Origin: Thiomicrospira sp.
GTDB lineage: Bacteria; Pseudomonadota; Gammaproteobacteria; Thiomicrospirales; Thiomicrospiraceae
Length of the DNA: 37,310 bases
Reading direction: 5' to 3'
Assembly: GCA_030826915.1 (NCBI GenBank)
Contig: JAUUDE010000096.1
Coordinates: forward strand, 1-37,310
A model generated the notes under the pieces. The model searched no databases. It saw nothing but the letters and a program-made list of their open reading frames with translations, and had not been told where the DNA came from. The first letter of the stretch is position 1, and the number at the start of each line of letters is the position of its first letter. Positions 25,716 through 33,206 of the stretch are shown here, piece by piece. The position numbers and the translations under genes are program-made.

Positions 25716-27812
25716 TTATTCAATCATAGTTTTTAGGGTGTTTAAGATTGGTGCTTGAGTTAGCAGGCCTGGTGTTATTTCGGCTAAATTTACCGACCAC
25801 GTTGGTTGAGTCAAATTGCCTTTAAACATCAAAGGCAAAGTCAGCCCTTTAAGTTCCGTGAGAACATTGTCGGCTTTCTCAATGGTTACCTGTAACTCAC
25901 CATTTACTTGCTGACGCTTTAAATCAAATATGCCCTTGCCAGCGCCTTTAAAATTTTCACTTTGCACCAACAGCCTTTTAGGCATAAAAACCCCTTGCAA
26001 AAATTTACCGTTCACTTCGACATGATTGAGTTTTGTGTGTAAATCATCGGTTTTATTTAAACTCACATTACCAGCCAGCAATGCATTCATATCCAAGCCA
26101 TAGACCTCTGCATCACTAATATTTGCGTTGACCGCACCTTTCAAGTTCTCTGCCCACGCTTCAGGCGTATTACCAAAAGTAGTCAAGTGAAAATGGCTCT
26201 CTACGTTACCTGTTAAAGGCGACTTAACATTGGAAACCAAAGCATTAATGGGCAAATTTTTGGTACGGCCTTTCCAAAGATATTGACCTAATGATTTAGA
26301 TAAATCGGCAATCAATTTAGACTGTAAAACACCGTCTTTTACTTGCCAATCAAAAGGGGCAAAGACCATTTTTCCATGTCTAGAAAACAATTCTGATTCT
26401 AGTTTAGCTACACGAATATCAAAGGCATTAAAATTGGTAAGCACCACATTGCCTTGGGCATTTAAAGCTTGCAAAGCTTTTAAAGGAAAAGGATAAAAAG
26501 TATGTTCAATCTTTTGGCCAGTTTCTTTACTGGGTTCTGTCAACTTGGCTAAATAATCTTCAGCTTTTAGGCCATCAATGGCTAAATTAAATTTCAGTGC
26601 TTGATTGAAATCTAACGGCAAAAGCACATTGCCTTGAATAGAAGCCGAATCCAATTTCGCTTGGATATTATCTAGCTTTAAGACTTGGCCATCCCATCGC
26701 CAATTAAATTTGCCTTCTGCCTCTGTGAGCGACTTTTTATTCACCATCTCTGGCGCAGGCAACCCTAAACGTTTAATCCACTCTTTTAAATCCACTTTAT
26801 TGGCTTCAAACACCCCTTCAAAAACAGGATTAACGCCGAACTCGCCTTGAAAACTCAAATTTACATCTGCCTCTAAACCTTGTAATGTCGCTTCATTAAC
26901 ATAGATTTGATGATGTTTAAAATCCAGCAACAAATTTTTGCCCGATGTCGTTAAGCGCGTATCAGGTAAATTATATTCTGGCGGTAATTGCAAACGAAAT
27001 ACACCGTTCCAATTATTTAAATAGAGCTGGCTATAATGATTGCCTAAATGCAAAAAACCGTTTAATTCAAAATCAAAAGTTCTAGGTGATTGACTGTGCT
27101 GGTAAATAAAATCAGTGTTAATTTGAAAAGGCGTATCAGGCAAAACATCAAAGGTTAATAAGTTAACTTTTTTAATTGTTACCGTATAGCCATCTTCAAT
27201 ATTTGAATAATCGATTTGTGCATTTTTAACCACCAAACTCTGCAGTGACCAATCTTGCTCATTCACCTCAGACTTAACTATCGGTGGACCATTATTTACA
27301 TCACTCACTACACGTTTAAAGTAATTCGTCACTTCATTAGGTTTTAAATTTGCATACCGTAGTTTGGCAAGCTGTTGTTCAGGCATAATCGCTACAAGCA
27401 GAGGAATATCGCTCCAGTTATTTTGCGTTTTTTGTTGAATAAAATGGAGTTTAGGTTCAATCAGCTCCAAACCTTTAATATCTAATTTACGATCGATAAA
27501 AAGCGACTTTAGAGACAGCTCAATATGCGCGCCTTTCATGGTCATAAGGTTTGTTTCTTTAAACCCTGGTGGATTTTTTAAGGCTAAATTTCCCAAATGA
27601 AACTTAAAAGGCAATATAGATACATCGACTTCGCCTTCAATTTTAAAATCACGATTTGTGTATTGAGTTACTTCGGCTTCAATTTGAGGTTTATATTGAT
27701 TAAAGTCAATTAAACTGACTGCTCCAGCAAAGGCTAAAAAGACAAGAATGGGAATAATGACAACGACTAAAGTAATGCCTTTTGTCCAGGTAATATGTAT
27801 GGGTTTAATCAC
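25716..27812 (-). CDS. AsmA family envelope protein
   Basis: Protein of 698 aa with an N-terminal membrane anchor (about 11-33, GITLVVVIIPILVFLAFAGAV), then the AsmA start (IDFNQYKPQIEAEVTQYTNRDFKI is close to the family consensus) and a long beta-rich repeat region. The C-terminal AsmA domain is near GAVNANISDAEVYGLDMNALL. AsmA-like proteins span the periplasm as bridge-like structures and take part in lipid movement to the outer membrane; the role of this one is inferred. The start is GTG at 27812. The GGDEF gene lies 77 bases upstream on the same strand without a visible terminator between them. Confidence 0.87.
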   Translation of the reverse strand: MIKPIHITWTKGITLVVVIIPILVFLAFAGAVSLIDFNQYKPQIEAEVTQYTNRDFKIEGEVDVSILPFKFHLGNLALKNPPGFKETNLMTMKGAHIELSLKSLFIDRKLDIKGLELIEPKLHFIQQKTQNNWSDIPLLVAIMPEQQLAKLRYANLKPNEVTNYFKRVVSDVNNGPPIVKSEVNEQDWSLQSLVVKNAQIDYSNIEDGYTVTIKKVNLLTFDVLPDTPFQINTDFIYQHSQSPRTFDFELNGFLHLGNHYSQLYLNNWNGVFRLQLPPEYNLPDTRLTTSGKNLLLDFKHHQIYVNEATLQGLEADVNLSFQGEFGVNPVFEGVFEANKVDLKEWIKRLGLPAPEMVNKKSLTEAEGKFNWRWDGQVLKLDNIQAKLDSASIQGNVLLPLDFNQALKFNLAIDGLKAEDYLAKLTEPSKETGQKIEHTFYPFPLKALQALNAQGNVVLTNFNAFDIRVAKLESELFSRHGKMVFAPFDWQVKDGVLQSKLIADLSKSLGQYLWKGRTKNLPINALVSNVKSPLTGNVESHFHLTTFGNTPEAWAENLKGAVNANISDAEVYGLDMNALLAGNVSLNKTDDLHTKLNHVEVNGKFLQGVFMPKRLLVQSENFKGAGKGIFDLKRQQVNGELQVTIEKADNVLTELKGLTLPLMFKGNLTQPTWSVNLAEITPGLLTQAPILNTLKTMIE

Positions 27813-27889
27813 AGCGATGCTCTTAGATTATTTTTTTAAAATGTCTGGTACTGCATTGAGTTATTTTCTATTAAAACGAGACTTACCGT

Positions 27890-29245
27890 TTAATATTCAT
27901 CGTATTCTTCTAAAAAAGTGCGAGATTCATTATTATCCACCACGCCATTGAGCAATAGCAACTCCATATCCGTCGCCGCCATTGGCTCATTTAAATAAGG
28001 CCCTTGCATAAGATTACAATATTGGCTGAGTAAAAAAGCCTGCTGCTCTGCACTTCTCACCCCATAAGCCACTACCTTTTTATTTAATGTTTGCCCCATT
28101 TGAATGAGCGCCATTGCTATAGATTCCATAGAGCGTTTATTGGTAATTTCCGTAACAAACAAAGCGCTTAAAAACAGCCAATCTATTGCCCAGTCATGCA
28201 ACCTTAAAGGAGAAAGGTTACCTGAACCAAAATTCTGCACGGCAATTTCAACACCCAGCTTTGACAGTAACTTCAACTGTTTTTCCACAGGAAAACGTTG
28301 TGCATTTAAGCAATTTTCATTCAAACTTAACACCAAGTTTTGCGGAGGAAATTCTAAGCTTTCAATTCGTTCAGACAACCAATCTACAAACTGCTTTTGG
28401 TGGAAGTGAGTAGGCCTGACTGGTACCATCATTGCCACTTGTACATCGGAGTTTGCCTGAAAGTTCAGAAAGTTTAAAGCTTGCTCCAACATCCATTCAC
28501 TTAACTGAACAGCCACTTGAGACTCGTCTGCAATGGAAAATATTTCGGCCTGTTCCAATGCGTTCAGCTTTTGACTTTTTTCTACACAAAGCATCGCCTC
28601 AATCGCCACTACTTCATGGCTTTGGCAATTGTAAATAGGTTGATAATTTAACTCTAACAGCTCTTCTTTTAAGGCTTTGCGCAACTCTGTTTGAATTGAG
28701 CGGCGGTATTGAATTTGGCGAATCATCTCAGGCTGATAAAAAGCGACCTGATTACGCCCAGAGTTTTTAGCTCGATACATAGCAATATCGGCAAACTTCA
28801 GCAATTCGCTTAAAGATTGACCATCTTGAGGGTATTGTGAGAGACCAATAGAAGCCCCAATTTCAACCTCAGCATTTTTTAACTTAATTGGCTGTGATAG
28901 AGTTTGAACAATCTGATTCGCAATGTGTTCTGGCTCCGCTACAAACCCAGTGGTTTGCAATAAAACAACAAATTCATCGCCCCCCATTCGCCCAACAATG
29001 TCAGCGTCATTTTGTTCAGAATTTTCTGTGTTCAACAAGCGTTTTATCGAATCTGAAACAATCGTGAGCAGTTCATCTCCTGCATCATGACCTAAAGAGT
29101 CATTGACCCATTTAAAACGGTCCAAATCAATAAACAGTAGCGCCTTTTTACTCTCATGATTTGCTAACGCCAATTCCGACGCTTTTAACCAACCTTCACG
29201 ATTAGGCATTTGGGTTAAACTATCAATGAGGTTTTTATTTGGCAT
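27890..29245 (-). CDS. Diguanylate cyclase (GGDEF) with a degenerate EAL domain
   Basis: Cytoplasmic c-di-GMP protein of 451 aa without a recognisable sensor domain. The GGDEF motif is intact at 88-92, with the metal Asp in FIDLDRFK, so cyclase activity is likely. The inhibitory RxxD site reads NDAD (79-82), lacking its Arg, so product inhibition may be lost. The EAL half (about 190-440) is degraded: EAL reads EAM, the DDFGTG loop reads QNFGSG, and the later GVE position reads GVRS. Phosphodiesterase activity is therefore unlikely. The ATG at 29245 has a weak ribosome-binding site. A miniature element lies just upstream. Confidence 0.9.
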   Translation of the reverse strand: MPNKNLIDSLTQMPNREGWLKASELALANHESKKALLFIDLDRFKWVNDSLGHDAGDELLTIVSDSIKRLLNTENSEQNDADIVGRMGGDEFVVLLQTTGFVAEPEHIANQIVQTLSQPIKLKNAEVEIGASIGLSQYPQDGQSLSELLKFADIAMYRAKNSGRNQVAFYQPEMIRQIQYRRSIQTELRKALKEELLELNYQPIYNCQSHEVVAIEAMLCVEKSQKLNALEQAEIFSIADESQVAVQLSEWMLEQALNFLNFQANSDVQVAMMVPVRPTHFHQKQFVDWLSERIESLEFPPQNLVLSLNENCLNAQRFPVEKQLKLLSKLGVEIAVQNFGSGNLSPLRLHDWAIDWLFLSALFVTEITNKRSMESIAMALIQMGQTLNKKVVAYGVRSAEQQAFLLSQYCNLMQGPYLNEPMAATDMELLLLNGVVDNNESRTFLEEYDEY

Positions 29246-29273
29246 ATTAATAAAACTCTAGATGAAAAATGTG

Positions 29274-29436
29274 ATGAGACCTTTGCACGGGAGGACTCAC
29301 AAGTAAAAATAGTTAAAACTTGCCTGATTTTCGTTCAAAACCTTGCTAATAGCGAGCTATTAGCTGCACTTTTCGCCTCAATCAGACAACTTTTTCCATA
29401 TTTTTCTTTTGTGCCCCTCTCGTGCAAAGGTCTCAT
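29274..29436. mobile_element. Miniature inverted-repeat element, copy A (about 163 bp)
   Basis: The termini ATGAGACCTTTGCACGGGAGG (first base 29274) and its near-perfect complement ending at 29436 match at 20 of 21 positions. The interior has a central hairpin GCTAATAGC-GA-GCTATTAGC and flanking CTGATT/AATCAG arms. It has no coding capacity. It is homologous, inverted, to the element at 31422-31628. It separates hemW from the GGDEF gene. No clear target duplication was seen. Confidence 0.8.
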
Positions 29437-29455
29437 AATGTTAAAGTAATTAATC

Positions 29456-30613
29456 TTATTCCGCTAAAAATGCACCGACCACATCGTTTAAATATTGTTG
29501 GCCTTTTGCTGTCAATTTTAAACACTGTTCTTCATTCAATGTAATAAATCCTTGTTCTTGCAAATCAAGCAACGTTTTTTCTATTACCGAAGTTGGCAGG
29601 CCTGTTCTTAGGCTAAATAACTGTAAATCAAACCCTTGTTGCAAGCGTAATGCATTCAACATAAATTCAAAAATGGCATCACCTTCTTCAAGCCAATGGG
29701 TGCGCCCTGCATTTTGTTGTTTCATGGCTTCTACATAACCACCTGGCGAAGCGGGCATTTGTGTTCTAAAGATTCGCCCTTCTGGCGCCATAGTGATTTT
29801 GCCATGCGCACCTGCTCCTAAGCCTATGTAATCGCCAAACTGCCAGTAGTTTACATTGTGCAAACATACACGTCCCTTTTGAGCGTAAGCGGAAACCTCA
29901 TAATGCTCATAACCTGCTTGAGCGATTTTATCTTGGCAGGCCTGCTGAAACTCCCAAGCCAAATCATCATTGGGCAAAACGGGCGGATTTTTATAAAACG
30001 GGGTATTGGGTTCTAGGGTTAATTGATAGTGCGATAAATGCGGTGGTTGATAGCTTAATGCTTGCTCTACATCCGAAATGGCTTGCTCTAAACTCTGATT
30101 TGGCAAGGCAAACATCAAATCTAAATTAAAGTTTTTAAACCCTGCAGATTTAGCAGCTTCAATCGCTTTATGCGCTTCGTCAGCAGAGTGTATTCGCCCT
30201 AGTGCTTTCAGCTTTTCATCATCAAAACTTTGAATTCCCATAGAGAGACGGTTAACCCCAGCTTGATAGAAGCCGGCAAACTTTTCAAAATCAACCGTAC
30301 CTGGATTAGCTTCTAGGGTAATTTCAATTTCGGGCGAAAATCCTAGCAAAGCTCTAGCTTGCGATAAGAATCGATTCAAACCCTCTTCAGAAATTAAGCT
30401 TGGTGTACCACCACCAAAAAATATCGACTTAATGGGACGCCCCCAAACCTGAGGCAAGATTCTCTCAAGTTGAGTAATTAATGCATCAATATAGGCCGTT
30501 TCATTTATCTCAGTTTTTAGGGTGTGAGAATTAAAATCACAATAAGGACACTTTTGCACACACCACGGATAATGCACATATAAGCTTAATGGTAAGGGTT
30601 GAGTAAAATTCAC
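29456..30613 (-). CDS. hemW: Heme chaperone HemW (radical SAM)
   Basis: Protein of 385 aa with the radical SAM cluster C-x3-C-x2-C (Cys18, Cys22, Cys25 in CVQKCPYCDF), GGGTPS and the later RLSMGIQSF. The fourth Cys of true coproporphyrinogen dehydrogenase HemN (CxxxCxxCxC) is replaced by Phe, which marks HemW, a protein that delivers heme to respiratory enzymes. The start is GTG at 30613 with GGA 8 bases upstream. It follows rdgB on the same strand, a conserved pairing, with a 160-base gap in which nothing else was recognised. Two CAGGCCTG copies lie inside. Confidence 0.93.
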   Translation of the reverse strand: MNFTQPLPLSLYVHYPWCVQKCPYCDFNSHTLKTEINETAYIDALITQLERILPQVWGRPIKSIFFGGGTPSLISEEGLNRFLSQARALLGFSPEIEITLEANPGTVDFEKFAGFYQAGVNRLSMGIQSFDDEKLKALGRIHSADEAHKAIEAAKSAGFKNFNLDLMFALPNQSLEQAISDVEQALSYQPPHLSHYQLTLEPNTPFYKNPPVLPNDDLAWEFQQACQDKIAQAGYEHYEVSAYAQKGRVCLHNVNYWQFGDYIGLGAGAHGKITMAPEGRIFRTQMPASPGGYVEAMKQQNAGRTHWLEEGDAIFEFMLNALRLQQGFDLQLFSLRTGLPTSVIEKTLLDLQEQGFITLNEEQCLKLTAKGQQYLNDVVGAFLAE

Positions 30614-30773
30614 ATAACATCCAAAAAAGTAAAATAACTAAAAAATTTAAGAATATTTTAGCGTTTTTAATCCATATAGATTTAAATCATTTGTTGCCTA
30701 TATTCAATTACAAAAATACCGTATATTAATTAATCAACCCGACAATACTCAGCAACCCTTAATGTCCCAATAA

Positions 30774-31385
30774 CTAGGCACCTCGCCTTAACTGCATAAC
30801 TAAAGCATTTAACGCCTGAGTACGGTGGCTTACTTGGTTTTTTTGCACTTTAGACATTTCTGCCGCTGACTTTTCAAACTCTTCTACCCAAAAAATAGGA
30901 TCGTAACCAAATCCTCCATCCCCACGTTTTTCGGTCAAAATTTCACCATACCAACGTCCTAAACCAATTATAGGCGTTGGGTCATTAGCGTGTTGCACAT
31001 AAACCATGGCACAGTAATAACTGGCTTGACGCTGTTCAGCAGGAACGCCATCAAGCTCTAACAACAGTTTTTGTAAATTTGTTTCATCACTGGTTGCCTC
31101 TCCATACATATCTTCAGAATAACGAGCTGAATAAATACCAGGCCTGCCCTGCAAAGCCAAAACCTCAATTCCCGAATCATCTGCAATAGCAGGCAAGCCA
31201 GATTTTTTAGATGCATAACGTGCTTTTAAAATGGCATTTTCTATGAAGGTTAGGCCCGTTTCTTCAACTTCACTATCAAAAAAATCCAATTGCGGTTTTA
31301 TGTCCCAACCATGCGGTTGTAACATCTCTGAAATTTCTCTAATTTTGCCCGCGTTACCTGAAGCCAAAACAACCGTTTGTACCAT
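30774..31385 (-). CDS. rdgB: XTP/dITP pyrophosphatase (RdgB/HAM1)
   Basis: House-cleaning enzyme of 203 aa that hydrolyses non-canonical purine triphosphates. Signatures are LASGNAGKIREI, ENAILKARYAS, AIADDSGIEV with the catalytic Asp, and GDGGFGYDPIF; the C-terminal VSHRTQAL is also typical. The ATG is at 31385. It is divergent from yicC, and the whole space between them is nearly filled by a miniature element. One CAGGCCTG at 31139 encodes Arg-Pro-Gly. Confidence 0.96.
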   Translation of the reverse strand: MVQTVVLASGNAGKIREISEMLQPHGWDIKPQLDFFDSEVEETGLTFIENAILKARYASKKSGLPAIADDSGIEVLALQGRPGIYSARYSEDMYGEATSDETNLQKLLLELDGVPAEQRQASYYCAMVYVQHANDPTPIIGLGRWYGEILTEKRGDGGFGYDPIFWVEEFEKSAAEMSKVQKNQVSHRTQALNALVMQLRRGA

Positions 31386-31421
31386 GCCATTTCCTTTTTG
31401 TGATGAAGCTTGTTAAATTAA

Positions 31422-31628
31422 GAGAGCTTTAAACGAGTGAGGCGCGATAGGAAAATAGACGCAAGTACCCCTTGAGGGTATAAAATTTTCCTGATTAAGG
31501 CGAGAAACGCAGGTAATAGCAAGCTATTATCAAGTTGCCGCCCATCGGAAGTGCCCTTGGGGTGCAACGAAAATCAGGGGAATTTTAGCCTTTTTAATTC
31601 GTGGCTTCATCTCGTGCAAAGCTCTCTC
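31422..31628. mobile_element. Miniature inverted-repeat element, copy B (about 207 bp)
   Basis: The termini GAGAGCTTTAAACGAG (31422 on) and CTCGTGCAAAGCTCTCTC (to 31628) are inverted. On the complementary strand the interior matches copy A: CCTGATTTTCGTT, then TAATAGCTTGCTATTA, then TCGCCTTAATCAG. It is longer than copy A because of an insert near 31510-31560. It has no coding capacity. It fills the divergent rdgB-yicC region, ending 37 bases from each start codon. Confidence 0.78.
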
Positions 31629-31665
31629 AATGTATTATAGCCATAAACAGATTCTAAGGATTTCT

Positions 31666-32586
31666 ATGTCAAAACTGCAAACATCTAAAAAATCATATTC
31701 AGTTAGTAGCATGACGGCTTTTGCAAGAGTACAAGAAAACACGAACCTTGGTCGTTTTAGTTGGGAAATTCGTTCAGTTAACCAGCGTTATTTAGAGGTA
31801 AATTGTCGCTTACCCGAAAACTATCAATATTTGGAGATGGCTATTCGAGAAAAGGTTAAGCAGCAGGTTTCACGTGGAAAGCTCGATATTAGCTTGAGTA
31901 TAGAAAAGCAACAAACTAAACCCTCTATGCAAGTTAATATGGCCGTATTAGAACCATTAACTCAAGCCATAAATCAGGTTCAACAAACAATGATTGAGGC
32001 CACCCACGTCAATCCAATAGAGGTATTACAATGGCCAGGTGTTTTGCAAAACAACACAAACCAAATGAATCAAGAGCAGATAGCAACTGAGCTACTAACG
32101 GGATTGAACAAAACCCTAGAACTTCTGAAACAGCATCGCATACGAGAAGGGCAAGCCTTGGCAAAAATGATTGATGAGCGTTGCTTACTCATCCAAAATC
32201 TAGTTAATAAACTGGCGCCTAAGCTACCAGAGCTATTGAAAAGTCACGTTAAAAAGATGAAACAACGGATTCAATTGCTTAGCGAACAAGTGGATGAAAG
32301 CCGATTTCATCAAGAAGTCGCAATACTGGCACAAAAAAGTGATATTAGCGAAGAGATTGATCGCTTAACTACACATATAAAAGAAGTACAGTTCATTTTA
32401 CATAATACTGAATCAAGTAAAAATAACACGCCCATTGGCCGCAGATTGGATTTTTTAATGCAGGAACTCAATCGCGAAGCCAATACGCTTGGCTCAAAAT
32501 CAATTGATACTCAAGTTTCTCAAACCAGCGTGGAATTGAAAGTGTTAATTGAACAAATGCGTGAGCAAGTGCAAAATATTGAGTAA
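31666..32586 (+). CDS. yicC: YicC family endoribonuclease-like protein
   Basis: Protein of 306 aa. The ATG at 31666 follows CTAAGGA; the ATG at 31630 overlaps the edge of the miniature element and lacks a ribosome-binding site. The N-terminal SSMTAFARV and WEIRSVNQRYLEV are YicC signatures, and the C-terminal DUF1732 part contains EIDRLTTHI and GRRLDFLMQELNREANTLGSK. E. coli YicC has been described as a ribonuclease that affects small-RNA stability. A long helical, coiled-coil-like middle is typical. Confidence 0.92.
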   Translation: MSKLQTSKKSYSVSSMTAFARVQENTNLGRFSWEIRSVNQRYLEVNCRLPENYQYLEMAIREKVKQQVSRGKLDISLSIEKQQTKPSMQVNMAVLEPLTQAINQVQQTMIEATHVNPIEVLQWPGVLQNNTNQMNQEQIATELLTGLNKTLELLKQHRIREGQALAKMIDERCLLIQNLVNKLAPKLPELLKSHVKKMKQRIQLLSEQVDESRFHQEVAILAQKSDISEEIDRLTTHIKEVQFILHNTESSKNNTPIGRRLDFLMQELNREANTLGSKSIDTQVSQTSVELKVLIEQMREQVQNIE

Positions 32587-32644
32587 TAACCGTAAATTTA
32601 GCGTAAAAAACTTGATAGAAATCAATCTTACATTTGTAAAAAAA

Positions 32645-32673
32645 TTGAAATTCCCACTTAATCTAAGTATAGT
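32645..32673 (+). promoter_or_regulatory. Sigma-70 promoter of the 69-aa membrane protein gene
   Basis: TTGAAA (32645-32650), a 17-bp spacer and TATAGT (32668-32673) lie 43 bases before the ATG at 32717. It is one of the two best promoter matches in the window. Confidence 0.7.
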
Positions 32674-32716
32674 TCTCAATGTGAATAAATAAAAAATTTA
32701 GCTGAGGCGTTAAATC

Positions 32717-32926
32717 ATGAACAACTTTGTAAAAATGTTACTTGTTATCGTTGCTACAGTGGTCGTTCCACTAGCAGTATTATTAGGAATTTGGACTGAT
32801 ATCCTTCCTCAATCGGTACAAGTTGCAATTGGACTTGCGGGTGTTGTACTTGCTGCCACCTTCATTATTGGTGGTAACTTACTCCTAATGTGGGGTGACA
32901 TCAAATCAGGTCGTTATAGCAAATAA
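32717..32926 (+). CDS. Small two-helix membrane protein, 69 aa
   Basis: Not recognised. It has two hydrophobic helices (about 7-27 and 36-60) joined by a short turn (DILPQSVQ), and a short basic C-terminus (KSGRYSK). The second helix is Gly-rich (GLAGVVLAATFIIGGNLLLMWG). It has a good ribosome-binding site (GAGGC, 8 bases before ATG), its own promoter and a strong terminator, so it is a monocistronic unit that is likely well expressed. The function cannot be stated. Confidence 0.8.
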   Translation: MNNFVKMLLVIVATVVVPLAVLLGIWTDILPQSVQVAIGLAGVVLAATFIIGGNLLLMWGDIKSGRYSK

Positions 32927-32946
32927 TTTTTTAGATTACTTGTTAC

Positions 32947-32977
32947 AAAAAACCCAGCTTTGCCTGGGTTTTTTTTT
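32947..32977 (+). terminator. Intrinsic terminator of the 69-aa gene
   Basis: AAAACCCAG and CTGGGTTTT form the stem around a short loop, followed by a run of T. The remaining bases to 33206 hold the mrcA leader, with no clear promoter identified. Confidence 0.88.
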
Positions 32978-33206
32978 GTTAGTGAAGACCAAGTTCTTAA
33001 CTAAGCTTAGATATCCAAAGTAATAAATAAAACCTAAAACGTACTAAGCTTTAAGTCCATAATTCTCGTATCCCTTTTCTTACGTAAAAAAGCTATAATA
33101 CCCAACAATTTATTATCAATATGAGAACTATCATTTTACTTCTATTTAGCTTACGTTTAATAATTCAAAGCCGTAATACTGTAAGGATAGTCAATAGAGT
33201 TCTTTC

